Positions 1 to 11,259 are shown, counted from the stretch's first letter. The stretch is DNA of 64,000 nt from Rheum nobile (GCA_027886185.1 WOAB01000595.1:2852001-2916000), one strand, 5' to 3'. The notes: a model not told the origin generated them from the letters alone. Program-made: numbers and translations.

Positions 1-974
1 CAAAAGAGAGTAGGCAAGATGTTGTTTTTGCTACAATTAATTCCTCTTATTTGTGAGATCATTGCAAAGTTCTTACACTGACAAGGAATATGAGGATTCA
101 ACAAGGTACATCTGAATCTCAGATCCAAGAGGCAAAAGAATTTTCTGAATGGATATTAAGCATCGAAGATGGGACTGCAGGTGTTGATAATGATGGAGAA
201 GCGCAAATAGAAATCCCCGATGAACTATTGGTCAAGGATTATGACTTAGATCCGATTCCAGCAGTTGTTAAATCTGTTTATCCCTCTCTAATGGAAGATC
301 AGTTGTCTCCTGCATACTTTGAAGAACGAGCAATTCTTGCTCCAACACATGAAGAGGTAGATAAAGTTAATGAGTATATATTGTCTTCGTTGCATGGTGA
401 TGAAAAGATATATCTCAGCTCGGATAGTTTGTGCAAGGCAGGTTATGTTAAAGACAGTGACGTGAGTATTTATACGTCTGATTATTTGAACAGTCTTAGA
501 TGTTCTGGTCTGCCAAATCATGTCCTCAAACTAAAGGTCGGGGTGCCTATTATGCTGCTTCGAAATATTGATCAATCTTTAGGCTTATGCAATGGGACGA
601 GATTGATAACCACGCAACTTGGCAGTCATGTTATACAAGGGAGAATTATCTCAGGCAACAATATCGGACATACGGTGTTGATTCCTCGCATGATAATGTC
701 ACCATCAGACACTTCATTCCCTTTCAAGTTTCAACGAAGACAATTTTCCTTGAGTGTATGTTTTGTTATGACCATAAACAAAAGCCAAGGCCAATCTCTT
801 GCAAATGTTGGTTTGTATCTTCCACGCCCTGTTTTCAGTCATGGTCAGTTTTATGTTGCATCATCAAGGGTAACTAGCAAGAAAGGTTTGAAGATATTGA
901 TTTACGACAAAGATAAGAAGAGGTATAATACTACAACCAATGTAGTATACAAGGAAGTTTTTAATAATTTGTAG
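1..974 (+). pseudogene. Helitron RepHel helicase, C-terminal part
   Basis: C-terminal portion of a PIF1-like superfamily 1 helicase of the plant Helitron RepHel type; it would unwind DNA during rolling-circle transposition. The frame is open from 57 to the TAG at 974 and contains the late helicase motif TINKSQGQS (about 768-797), followed by NVGLYLP and HGQFYVASSR, the usual end of the Pif1 family. The ATG at 90 is not the true start: the same frame continues upstream to base 1 with family-like sequence (DHCKVLTLTRNM), interrupted by TGA at 54-56 where relatives have Trp. The Rep domain and early helicase motifs lie outside the window. Identification rests on recognised motifs; the stop makes this copy a likely pseudogene. 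Confidence 0.85.
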
Positions 975-1334
975 TCATTTTGAACATCGTTCCACATTTA
1001 ATGTTTTTTGTTTCATTTTCATGTATTATATGATCATTTTTAGTATTTTTGATCTTTTAGTAGTATTGATGTAAGTGGTATGGTTATACCTATTTGAAAC
1101 ACTAATTAGCCAATTTTATTATTAATAAAGTTATGGAGAGTGCCGTCTCTCTTTATATAATTAGTCTTTCATATATCTTGAATCTGTTTTAATGTTCGGT
1201 TAGTCATGTTTTATTCAAATAACTAATCAAAAAAATATTGAACCAATGACTCATCCATAATTTAATAAATATCTTTCTTATAAATGTAAAAAAAAATAAA
1301 CAGATCCCGTGCAAGGCACGGATATTACACCAGT
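975..1334 (+). mobile_element. Helitron 3' terminal region
   Basis: Downstream of the helicase stop the sequence matches 8479-8854, the 3' tail of a second Helitron, including the short palindrome around 1136-1153 (GGAGAGTGCCGTCTCTC). A perfect 6-bp stem (CCGTGC 1307-1312, loop AAG, GCACGG 1316-1321) lies 8 nt before CCAGT (1330-1334). This sits where Helitrons carry a hairpin and a CTRRT end; the second base is changed from T to C. The next base is A. I place the element end at 1334. Confidence 0.7.
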
Positions 1335-3240
1335 ACTCTTTAAAAGAAATAAAACGTTTGCTTATCATCAAATTTATAGAATGAGTTTAATGAAATCATC
1401 ACATGAATGCAGGGTAAAGAGCCGTAAGAATTGAAGATAATGTCAAATCATTGAAATAAATAATTAAATCAAATTGGCGTATGAGTTTGCAAAATTGAAC
1501 GATCGGTATATAAAAAAGAATAAGAAAACAGACGAGCGCAGTACGATCGATCCTGATAACCGCGAGCACAAGAGCACTACTAATTTATAGTTATCCATTC
1601 ATTTTGATAACTAAAAAAAATCAGAAGAAGATAAGAGAATAAATAGAGAATAAAGTTGTGTATTAATAGACTTTCAATAATGATATGTATAGGATTTACA
1701 ATATTAGTAAAGAGAGAAAATTATATGAGGAGGAGACTTAGGATGTAATGTGAGGAGTAAGGATAAACGTTAGATTTAATTGTTCCAATGGTTTGGATTG
1801 TTATAAGATTTAAACAATTTGTGGCATTTTTGTAAATAATATAACTTTTTATTTCAGTTTTCAGTTTTACCCCTCTGTACAAATTGGGCTTCTTCTTCCC
1901 GACGTACTTCTTCTCGCGAAATCCGCCATTGCTACTCTCCTTTGTTGCTCATCGATCGATACTGCAATTTCGCACATCATTACTCTTCCTTTATCAAAAA
2001 TGTGATTGATTAAGGTATTTTAGTTTCATCTCTCTTCCTCAATCAATTGTTTTTCCAGATTTAGGGTTTGCACATTGATTGTTTTTTAGAATCTATTGTT
2101 GCAAATCGATTGATTTTACTCGTGCTTTTTGCATGAATCCGTGATTAGCATATCAAATTTATCATCTCTATTGTGATTCATACTGTGAGAATTCATTTTT
2201 TCTACCTTTTGTATTTGTGTTTGGCATTTGCACTTAGATGTTATTAATCGTGCACTTTAACTGTGCATATTTGTTACTTCTGCATTTCTCCTTTGCCTCT
2301 CTGTGTTTTGTATTATTACAATCATTACTTGTGCCTAGTTTAATGTATTTTGTCACATTTATCACCATTGTGCATTATTTGTGCACTTTTCTACTTGCAC
2401 AATGCTAGTATTAACAGATGGTAGGATTAAGAGGTGATAGAGAATCATGTTTTGGCCTAATTGTAAACTTATTATTGTTTTTTTATATTATTATGGAGTT
2501 TGAACTGATCAATTACATAGGCACCTATATTTCCTCCACGAAGAAACCTAATCAGAAGCATAACCCAGTTCTTAATTCTTTATGTGTTTATGATGATATC
2601 AAAAACATGAATATGGTCTCGGCACAACACAATTCTCTCAGTGTACCTTAACCTTTGCATCTTGCTCCTAGTTTTGCTATCATGCCAATGGCTTCTACTA
2701 TGCAACAATGTTTGATGTTTATCCATCCCGGGTACTTAAGTCTACAACATGAAAAACTCTTTGCAGAAATGATATGATGCATTACTATTAAACATCATAA
2801 TAATGAGAATAATCCTTGGACTAACAGAGACCTTGCAAAATTCATTTTGTGTTGATCAATGATAACAAGCTTAAACATTGCAATCCTCTACTGAACTACC
2901 AGTCCAAGGATGTTGGTCACATGTACCTGCTCAGCCGTCTCTCCAGCTCGTCCCTCATTCTATGTCATTGCTACAATGTCTAGAAGATGATATGCCACCT
3001 CAACTACGCTTCATACTCACCAATAACACTCTCTTAGATTCAATAGCTTTGCTAAGCCATAAACTCCTCCCAAAAAATGTTTGTTGAAGCTCTTGTGATA
3101 GATCCAACCAAGCCTTAGTCACAGAAATCGAACATGTGGATTTCCATAACTCAAATTATTTTGATAGTTTTGATAACGACTCAACTCGATCATTGAAGTT
3201 CGACAAATTTTCATGCGCAAGCATTACTCTATAGGTTTTA
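1335..3240. other. Unassigned AT-rich sequence
   Basis: No recognisable gene. 1861-1990 is pyrimidine-rich and resembles a plant 5' untranslated region. Short open frames at 2418-2651 and 2878-3087 (+) have no motif I recognise and are probably chance or decayed. I see no terminal repeats that delimit an element. Confidence 0.4.
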
Positions 3241-3561
3241 ATTTGATTACTTTGGTACTCAGCGTGATTTGATCATGTCGTTGGTAATTCTATTGAAAAT
3301 GTTAATTTGTTGTTGTTTTTAAGCTTTCACAATTTGACAAAACCTCTTCGTTGTGAGGCGTTACTCTATTTGGGGGAGTCTAACAAAGTGTGGGTAAGTT
3401 TTCAATATGAAAATTTGCTGAATTTCTACTATATTTGTGGGAGATTGGGACATGTGCAGCTTGAATGTGATGATAGTGATGCCATACAATTTGAGAATCA
3501 TTATGGTAATAATGTGTTTCCTTTGGAGGGCCTTGAAACACATTATTCCTTGTCTTACTAA
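3241..3561 (+). pseudogene. LINE ORF1 fragment, zf-CCHC_4-type zinc knuckle
   Basis: The translation carries LTKPLRCEALLYLG, then KVWVSFQYENLLNFYYICG and RLGHVQLEC. This is the pattern of the DUF4283/zf-CCHC_4 region found in ORF1 of plant L1-type LINEs and related gene families, normally xCxxCGxxGHxxxxC. The first Cys of the knuckle is Tyr here, so zinc binding is probably lost. Upstream, around 3275-3300, a degenerate match to the preceding IGNxIG motif is visible. With the zf-RVT and RNase H pieces that follow, this looks like a LINE whose reverse transcriptase core has been deleted. It could instead be a domesticated gene fragment. Confidence 0.55.
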
Positions 3562-3589
3562 TTTGCTTTAAAAAAAAAGTTGTTTTCTC

Positions 3590-4230
3590 TTGTGGTTGCT
3601 CTCTTTGTCTTTCAAAAAAGGAATATGAGTTCCATGTTCTTTTTGGTTGTTCTGCTACTAAGGAATTTTGGGGACAACTTCCTCAACTAAATTCAATTTT
3701 GTCTCTTCAATCAAATTTTCTGTGGGAATGGTGATGCTCCATCCATTCTGTGTTATCTTAGAATTTAGTTGAGCTCTGGTGTGTCTCGATTTGGGCTTAT
3801 GAAATAACAGGAATGCTCGAGTTTTTGGTGATTTTTTTCAGAACTCTGCTTAGTGGTTCAATTTTGTTCATCTTCATATGATTTTTTCATCCTTTCCTTT
3901 TAGCAACCAACATAAGTTTATGTTGGAAAATATTTTGAGGCCTTTGCCTGCTACTCTTTCCTTGCAACTTTTTTGTGATGCTAGTTTATCTTGTGATGGT
4001 ATTTGGTAAAACAACTCTTGGTTTTATCCTTGTTGACATCAATGGATCAATGATTGTTTTATGGAGTAAGAGATCAAAACTTAGTACAACTATTGATACT
4101 TTCGAAGCTCAAGCAATTTTTCGGGGTCTTCAAGTTGCTCTCAGTATGGGGTTTCTTGTGTCCAAGTGCTTTGTGATTGTCAATCTATCTGTTTGGCATG
4201 TGCTTCATCTCTATCAACTGGCTTAATATT
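3590..4230 (+). pseudogene. LINE 3' coding remnant: zf-RVT plus RNase H-like domain
   Basis: At 3597-3690 one frame reads CSLCLSKKEYEFHVLFGC then ATKEFWGQL, the C..C....E..H.LF.C......W pattern of the zf-RVT domain that follows reverse transcriptase in plant LINEs. At 3968-4010 FCDASLSCDGIW, and in another frame GFILVDINGS and EAQAIFRGLQVAL, match an RNase H-like (RVT_3) domain, so at least one frameshift lies near 4010. No RT core is visible between this and the zinc-knuckle piece upstream. A decayed, internally deleted LINE is the simplest reading. Confidence 0.55.
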
Positions 4231-4903
4231 CCATTTGTAAATATCCTGATTACATATGCACCCGGGCTTTTTATCCTAATTTTTTTCATGATACGCTTCC
4301 TTCACTCAACCCCTAAAAATTTCCAAGTCCGAAATCCCCCTCGTTTCTTCTCTCAATCTCAATCTTTACAAAGCCTAGCAAGAACGCTCAAATTCCACAA
4401 CGTCATGGCAAAGAGAGGGGGTGAGAGGATTCTGGCGCGGCCGTTGCAAGGAGGAGGAGACCTGGTTTTGGTCATTACCCTCTATTTGGCTAAGCATTTA
4501 TTAAAGAAAAAGAAAGGATTGGAAAAGAGGGAAGGGAAATGATAAGAAAAGAAAAGACATAATTTAAAATGAATGTTGTTTGGCTATTTAAGAAGAAAGT
4601 GAAGGGAAACAAAACGGAAAAATAAGTAATTAAGTAAAGTGATGTAAAAAACTAAAAAAATAAAATTATAAGATTAGTACTAAAATCAATGTCAATTTTT
4701 AGATAAAATTGTTTTAATTTTTTTCTTAGTTGAAAATATGTTTTATTATTTATTATTTTAATTTTTTAACTTGTTTGGAGGGTATGTACGTACAAAGTAG
4801 CATAAGACAATTAATGTTTTTTAGATGTAAAGTAACAAGAGAAAAGAATGAATCAAATATATTGAAGTTAAAATTTCATAAACAACAATATCTATTTGAA
4901 AGT
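4231..4903. other. Unassigned sequence
   Basis: AT-rich after 4545. A short open frame with MAKRGGERILARPLQGG at about 4405-4542 has no motif I recognise. The right edge holds the left copy of the candidate target duplication (TTGAAAGT, 4896-4903) of the next element. Confidence 0.35.
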
Positions 4904-5899
4904 TTTTTTTTTTTGATAAGGTAAAAATTTGAGTACCGACAACAACGTCGGAAAACTCGATAGGCCGATAAATCGGCAACCGACAAACCGGTTTAGAACA
5001 ACAAGGCAAACAAAGGAAAATACAACAAGCAAAAGCGAGTCAAACGAACTAGGGAGAGAGGTGAGTCAAGCACAAATCAACAAATAGGGCCACCAGAACA
5101 ATGGTCAAATAGGATGAATCCTGGGCAGGTGCTGAATGGACTGCCATGACGTTTCCCTCACCTAGATGAGGGATCTTCAAGAGTCTCGACCACCCTGACG
5201 TTGCCTACAATGGATCTTCAGGAGCCTCAAACACAGCCACGACCACAACCGAAATAACTCGCTCTCCACCTAGATCAACTCAATAAAAGCAAAAAAAGTA
5301 CTAACACCCATGCTTACAAAACAAAAACTCAACCAAACAGGAACAAACAACAAAACAACAACAAGCAGCAGTGCAGGTTGGTGGCGTATGGTGCATTCTT
5401 GAGGGAGCGGGGGCTCGCTGCTGAGCGGGGGCTCGGTCGGAGCGGGGGTTGGGACTCGGTCTCGTTTCTTCTTCACCGTTCCCAGAAAATGGACACGGGC
5501 GGTTGGGTGGTGGAGCTTTATCACCGCCGTGGTCGTTGGGTGTCAACGGCGTCGGATTTTCTGGTGGTTTCTACAGCGGTTCAGCGAGGCGAGACGAATT
5601 GAAGAACACCGTCAGTGGGTCGATCTCGGCTTTGCAACCGGTCGGAGCGGGGGCTGGTTGGATTTGGGTGCGAGGTTGGTCGGTTTGGTTCCGCAAAGGG
5701 CGCAAAGAGAAGCAGATCTGGGCTCGTGTGGGTCTGGTTCACGAGGGGGGTTCGGGCTCGGTGTGAAGAGAGGTCTGGTGTCCCATCTCAAGGCTCAAAG
5801 GGGGTTCAAGAAAATTTTAGGGGAGAAAGGGGGGGTGGCGGTAAGCCATTGTTGGGAGCGTTTTTCTTGCTCTAGGGTTGTACTTAAATTCAGTCACAC
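4904..5899 (-). mobile_element. Short LINE-type retroposon, minus strand
   Basis: Read on the minus strand this about 1-kb unit ends in ...TTTTTACCTTATC followed by an A-tail (the T run at 4903-4914), a typical 3' end of plant L1 LINEs. Candidate 8-bp target site duplications TTGAAAGT flank it exactly (4896-4903 and 5900-5907). The 5' half (5380-5890) is GC-rich with proline-rich translation in several frames, like a LINE leader. No zinc knuckle, endonuclease or RT is present, so it is an internally deleted or non-autonomous copy. The best minus-strand open frame, 5301-5546, is proline-rich and has no known domain. Confidence 0.55.
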
Positions 5900-5907
5900 T
5901 TGAAAGT

Positions 5908-7631
5908 AGAATATTTGGTTGCATTGATAACGAATTCTACCAACAAAATTTATATTTTTCTAATTTAATTTTGCAAATCAATTTTACTTAAAATTACTTT
6001 ATTATTTTAATATTTTGTCATCATTACTTTATTTTTTCACTATTTTCTATTTTATTGGAATGTAAAAAATAGATAAATATTTTTAATAAATAGATTATTT
6101 GCCTAAATAAAAGTAGCTTTTCCTATTTTCTATTAAATGGAGTAAATAATTATTAAACATAATTTTCTACAGGTCTATATAAAATGTGGTTGATTATTGC
6201 AAATTGCTTATAGTAATTTGGAGTATAAAAATTGTAATTTGTTCTTCATCCGTATGAAAAATAGAGCTCAAGTGCATAATGGTTTGAGGGTGTAAAATGA
6301 AGAGTAATTGTGATCACAAGATCTAAGAGATGCAAGGATAGGATTAAAGTGATAAAATTGTAAATATTGTAGTTTTCATAATATTTTATTATAAAACTAT
6401 TTTTTTGAAAATTATTATTTTTTCAGAAATATTTTTTCTCCAAATTTTTTTTTGATTTTTTTTTCAAAAGAAATTAATTTTTTTTAATATTAATAAATTA
6501 ATATTTTTTTTTGCATATTCAATTTTTTTGAAATAACTTTTTTTGAAAAATATTTTATTTAATTTTATTGTACATAAAGTGTATAAATATATGCATCAAA
6601 AGTGCATCTATAAATTCAAAGTACATATATAAGCACATTTTCTAATGCTCATATAGAGTGCATTTTAAATATGATAAAGTGCATGTTATAATATGTAATT
6701 GTGCATGTATATCAAAAGTGCACATTTTAACTAGTGTATGTTTAATATGTTAAAAGTGCATATTTATCATGTTAAAGTGCATATTATCATGTTAAAGTGC
6801 ATACTTAATATGCTAAGAAGTGCATATGTAATTATGTCAAAGTGGATGTTCAATATTTCAATTTAAGTGCATGTGTAAGTATATTAAACTGCAAAATTAG
6901 AATTCTAAAAGTTAAGTGCATGTGTACGCATGTTAAAATGCATGTTTAATAATCTAAAATTAAGTGCATATGTATATATGAAGTGCATGAGTAGTATGTT
7001 AAAGTTCATGATTAAAATATTAAAGTACATTGTACAATTTTTTTTGGAAAATATTCACGTTAAATATAAAAATATATATATGTTTGGGGGGGAATTGAAA
7101 AAAAAAATCAGGAAAAAATATATTTTCGGGAAAAAAATTTTAAAAAAAAATCAGGTAAACAAGTTTTGGAAAAAAATAAATATTTTCGAAAAAAAATATT
7201 TTTTATAAAAAAAAATTGAAAAAATAAAATTAAAAATAAACAAGTTTGTTATATTTACAAGTTTGTCACTTCATGTATTTTAATCCTTACTCTCCATTCA
7301 TACTTCATGGAAGATGGAGAAATTGCCAGATCGAAATCCAGAGTGGGAACAACAAAATTAACCCATAACATCTATGTCAGCTTTTGCCTGAAGGCATTAA
7401 AAAGTACTTGCTTTCTAGATGATCCCTCTAGAAGATGAGTATTCTAAAATTCTAGTTACTTCGTTCTCTATTTCTATTTTAGAGAATCTTTAGGAGAAAC
7501 ATTTTGTTTCTACCGAGCTAAAAGAATATGCCTATCGATGTCTAGTGACTAAGATTAATCCTAACTTTACAGTTTACATCCTATACATTCTTTTGATCCT
7601 CACTCTTCATGTGGATATGTCAAATCTATAA
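5908..7631. repeat. AT-rich block with a GTGCAT repeat array
   Basis: From about 6600 to 6990 the hexamer GTGCAT recurs roughly every 20-40 bases (about a dozen copies, often as AAGTGCATATGT or TTAAAGTGCAT), set in very AT-rich DNA with homopolymer A/T runs at 6410-6560 and 7090-7230. The open frame at 6930-7208 is a low-complexity artefact. The segment 6335-6370 resembles, in inverted form, 7245-7285 (AGGATTAAA ... TTGTAAATAT), so this may be the inside of a decayed inverted-repeat element, but that is weak. Confidence 0.5.
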
Positions 7632-7782
7632 TCTACTATATAACTACTAAACGCAAATACCGACTGAGCCACGTGGCGCTTTCAGAATGAGCCCGAATTT
7701 TATGCTGTCACGTGGCGTCACGGTATTGAATTGGACACGTGGCGGCCTGTGTTTTTTTTTAGATTTATTTACTTTAAAAATT

Positions 7783-7982
7783 AAAAAATTATAGTAATAG
7801 AATCCTACACTTGCCATACTAATATTATTTACAATAAAATCTTTCCAAAATGTACAACAAAATATTTTATAATATTGTATTATAAAAATTATAGTAATAG
7901 AATCCTACATTTGCCATACTAATATTATTTATAATAAAATCTTTCCAAAATGTACAACAAAATATTTTGTAATATTTATATT
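7783..7982. repeat. Tandem duplication, 100-bp period
   Basis: Two adjacent copies offset by exactly 100 bases (for example ATAGTAATAGAATCCTAC at 7791 and 7891; TTTCCAAAATGTACAAC in both), differing at a few positions. It lies inside the deleted Helitron. Confidence 0.85.
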
Positions 7983-8202
7983 ATAAAATATACTCTTACC
8001 TTATATATTAAGATCACGATCTTTTTTTCCTTCTTATCTGTCAATATTGCCTATCCAACATAATATTGATTAATTACACTCTTACCATATCTGAGATAAT
8101 TTAATATTTTTACTCTTACTCTATTAATATCATATATATGATATATGATCCTTTTTATTCTAATATGTCATTAAATATTTAAATATCCTACCTAAAATAG
8201 CC

Positions 8203-8478
8203 GTTCAAGTTTCAATGAAGACAATTTCTCTTGAGTGTTTGTTTTGCTATGACGATAAACAATAGACAGGGCCAATCTCTTACAAATGTCGGTTTGTATC
8301 TTCCACACCCTGTTTTTGCTCATGGTCAGTTTTATGTTGCATCACTCATGGTCAGTTTTTTATTGCATCATCAAGAGTTACTAGAAAGAAAGGTTTGAAG
8401 ATTTTGATATGGGACAAAAAAAAAAGATCTAATACTACTACCAATGTAGTATACAACGAAGTTTTTCATAATTTATAG
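8203..8478 (+). pseudogene. Helitron helicase tail fragment
   Basis: Homologous to 728-974. It reads MTINNRQGQSLTNVGLYLP, so the KSQGQ motif is altered. A local duplication of CATGGTCAGTTTT (8320-8365) then breaks the frame, and the frame recovers at GLKILIWDKK before the TAG at 8476. It cannot encode a working helicase motif VI region. Confidence 0.7.
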
Positions 8479-8854
8479 CAATTTTGAATATCTTACAAGA
8501 TTTTATGTTTAGGGTTTCATTTTCATGTATTAGATATATATTTTGATTATGTTTTATCGTTTTAGTAGTATAGATGTTAGGGATATGACTATCAACGTTT
8601 CAAAACTACTTAACCAATTTTACTATTAATAAAGTTATGGAGAGTTTCGCCTCTCTTTTGATAATGTATTTTGTTAATCTCTTCAATATTTTGTATTCAA
8701 TTAGTCTTTTTTTACATTAGCATTCATCTACTTTTATAATAGTCATTACCTACATATTTCTATATCAATTAAATATATTATTTTTATATATTGTTTTTTT
8801 TAAATGTAAGAAAGAATAAACAGATCCCGTACACGGCACGAGTACTATACTAGT

Positions 8855-9640
8855 ACAATTAAAGCAAACCCCCCTTACCTTCCCCCTCCTTCCGCCACGT
8901 AGCATGCCATTTAAGCCTTCTTTTCAACCATTTTTTTAATTTTTTTTTTAGTTTTTATCTTCCCACCTTTCAGCCATTCTTCTTCAACTCAACTATTTCT
9001 TAAACTCTCTTATCACTATCCTACTGCTATGGAAACCATTGATTCCTCCAGTTTTCCATTCTCCAACTGCTTCTAATTTCCTAATTCTTCAACTCTTCAA
9101 GCACCAGTTCCAATTCCTATCCCTCTCCTTCTCCGGCTCCCTCAAGCCGGGATCTCGCAAGATCTTTCCCAACGACGGCGGACGCCGCCGCAAGGGCTAA
9201 AAGGCATGGAAGGAATGCGATGTTAAATGATATCGCAAGATCTCTGACGAATCCTCTTCCTCTCTGATGCGCCCCTGCCCTCCATGACAGCCGCAGAGGA
9301 GGAGACTTCCATGAGCTTGCAGTCACTAGGGCCGTGACAAGGTCGCGTGCCAAGGCCATCGCCAACGCTACGCAATCTCTCGTAGTGCGCCCCGTCGCCA
9401 GCCAAGGCGCGACTTTAGGCGCGCCTCCACTTCGCCTCCTCGCCACCATCAGCGGCCCATAAGATATCCAGTCGGGCACACTGACATCCGAGCCAGGCGC
9501 GACACTCCAGGAGCCCCCATATGCCTAGCCCAAGCTCGCGCCCAGCCACTGCCACAACGCGCCGCGTCATTGCCCTCGTTGCCACGTCCCCGCGCCCACA
9601 CCGCCTCACCAACGACTTCCTCAGCACCTATCCAAGACTT
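8855..9640 (+). other. GC-rich segment, possible gypsy polyprotein remnant
   Basis: 8870-9110 is pyrimidine-rich with no gene. From 9120 the sequence is GC-rich and both strands have chance-open frames. On the plus strand, 9308-9460 reads ELAVTRAVTRSRAKAIANA, reminiscent of the VTRSRAK motif in many plant Ty3/gypsy polyproteins. No protease or RT motif is visible. Low-confidence remnant. Confidence 0.3.
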
Positions 9641-10190
9641 AGACATATTTGTGTGTTTAGAGGTTCATTTCATATGTTAGACTTTCTATTCTTGGCATGA
9701 CTGTTTTTGAGACTTTCTATTTTTAAAAGATTTTCACTTTTGGCACTTTCTATTTTTGGACTTTCTACTTTTAGCACTTTCTATTTTTATGACTTACTAT
9801 GTTTAGAAAGTTGCTATTTTGGGCGTGTACTCCACTTATGTCGAGTGGGCTAGCCCATTAGGCGGGCCTCGGCCCAACCGAGTCCCATGACCCCTTTATA
9901 AGGCCAACTCGGCCTCTTGTATTAGGGTTACGTCATAATTGAATCTAAGCCTAAGTTGAGACAATTCTCCTTCCTTAGATCGCATACGCTATTGCACCGC
10001 CCTGTAGCTCGTCCGCGTGATAACCTCTAAGTCCTGTAGAGGCTATATTCCTCGCCAACTCTCGTGGTTTTCGTGCAAGACAACCAGGCTTATAGCCAAG
10101 GATTCCACGGCAACCTCCGAGACACTTTGACTCAGTACAAGGCCTAGATCCGCCGCTACCGACGACAATTGGCCGCATCCGAACCCAAGG
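9640..10190 (+). mobile_element. Possible LTR remnant
   Basis: The block has the look of a plant gypsy LTR. An AT-rich stretch with repeated CACTTTCTATTTTT units (9690-9800) is followed by GGGCCTCGGCCCAAC, a TATA-like CCCTTTATAAGG (9891-9902), CTTGTATTAGGGTT and CTCCTTCCTTAGATCGC. I cannot fix the TG/CA ends or find a partner LTR, so it may be a truncated or solo LTR. Confidence 0.35.
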
Positions 10191-10349
10191 ACGCATCACT
10201 CTCTTATGGCGCTCAGTTTGGATTTGAAGAGAATTGCAAAAACGATATTCAGATTTGGTTTGAATTTGATTGGGTTATGATTATTAGTAAGATCCGGTGC
10301 TTGGCATTGATAGAGGAAGGAAATTTTAGGGTTTTGAGAGATCTGATGC

Positions 10350-11190
10350 TCGCATTTAAATATTCCTCTCTCACTTTCTCCTCCTCCTCTGCCAATTCCC
10401 CCCTGCATATCTCTCTCTCTGAAATCGAAGCTACAACAATGGCGGCTCTGTCACTAGCAGTTACCCCTCGTAGCCTCATCTCACCTCCTCGTCCCCCTCT
10501 CATCTCCTCCTCACACCACCACCACCGCCGATCTCTCTCCTCTACCGCCGCAACCACTACCCCTCTCTTTCTCTCCCCTCTCAACTCCCATTCTCAACTC
10601 CCATTACCCTGTTCTCCCCTCTCTCAAATGATCTGCTCTCTCCTCCCCCTCTATAGGTTCTCTCTTTGACATTTCCGTTTCTTTTCAGCATTTTCGCGCT
10701 TGATTTTTTAATTGTTTCGGTTCTGTGCAGTCGATCAAGCGGCATAGTTCTTTGAAGCAGTAAAACACGGGAACTTGATTCCTCTGTTCCGATCACCTCA
10801 ATCTGGTGCTCGCATACCGCTTCCTTGTTAAAGAGGACGACAAGGACGCTCCGAGCTTCCTCTTGAGTCCGTCGAGCCAGGGTTTCGCGGATGCACAATG
10901 GTAATTTTACCACCAAAATTCCCCAAACCTAATTCCCATGTTTTTCTTCTTTCCGACTAATTCAGATTGAAATTTCGTAAATGTCCGGTCAGGGAAGGTA
11001 TAGCGTCGTTGGATCGCATCCGGCGATGGAGATTGTGGCAAAGGAGCATGAAGTGACGTTGATGGATCATCGCGAGAGTAAAAAGACGGTGGAGATTGTG
11101 GAGGATCCCATGGCGGTTCTCAAGAAGATTATGGAGAAATGGAAGCCCCAAAGGACTAGTGAGCTACCTAACGCCTTCTTCGGTGAATAA
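10350..11190 (+). pseudogene. ASA: Anthranilate synthase alpha subunit, 5' truncated copy
   Basis: Anthranilate synthase alpha converts chorismate to anthranilate in plastidial tryptophan synthesis. Exon 1 starts at ACAATGG (ATG 10439), to about 10656, and encodes a Ser/Pro/His-rich transit-like peptide (MAALSLAVTPRSLISPPRPP). Exon 2 (10731-10900) holds VKHGNLIPLFR and, in a shifted frame, LVLAYRFLVKEDDKDAPSF. Exon 3 (10993-11182) reads GRYSVVGSHPAMEIVAKEHE through VEDPM and LPNAFFG, a clear family match. Splice sites are intact (GT 10901, AG 10991-10992, GT 11183). Lesions in exon 2 are an early frame break near 10745, loss of about 14 nt after LFR (the CIFS residues), and a 1-nt deletion at about 10862. 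The GWVGYFSYD exon and the whole catalytic half are absent. Introns are retained, so this is a DNA-level duplicate, not a processed copy. Confidence 0.88.
10353..10438 (+). promoter_or_regulatory. Retained promoter/leader of the ASA pseudogene
   Basis: A TATA-like ATTTAAATATTCC at about 10354-10366 lies about 75 bp upstream of the ATG. It is followed by a CT-rich leader (CTCTCACTTTCTCCTCCTCC, ATCTCTCTCTCTG) typical of plant 5' UTRs. Inferred from composition and position only. Confidence 0.4.
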
Positions 11191-11259
11191 TTTAGCTACT
11201 TAATTCAGATTTAATTTTATTTTTTATATAGTGGTTCAATTATCTAAAGCCCCTGATTT

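Larger units (their letters stand above)
7632..8854 (+). mobile_element. Internally deleted Helitron
   Basis: Starts with TCTACTATATAACTACTAA just after an A, as plant Helitron 5' ends do, and ends with CTAGT at 8850-8854, preceded by a weak hairpin region (CCCGTACACGGCACG, 8826-8840). The 3' 650 bp is homologous to the helicase tail and 3' end at 727-1334. About 1.2 kb long, so most of RepHel is missing; it is non-autonomous. Two TGTCACGTGG/CCACGTGGCG-like motifs lie near the 5' end (7671-7743). The 3' flanking base is A rather than the usual T. Confidence 0.65.

Noticed and set aside
6580..7030. CRISPR-like or bacterial repeat array
   Set aside because: Spacers are irregular and AT-rich and the repeat core is only 6 bp; the window is plant nuclear DNA.
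9117..9646. Overlapping minus-strand open frames of 60-120 codons
   Set aside because: GC-rich DNA with few stops in any frame; no domain, Arg/Ala-rich translation, and the plus strand carries the only gypsy-like motif.
10196..10584. Minus-strand frames opposite the ASA leader and exon 1
   Set aside because: Antisense of a Ser/Pro-rich transit-peptide exon and CT-rich leader, which naturally give open Arg/Glu-rich frames.
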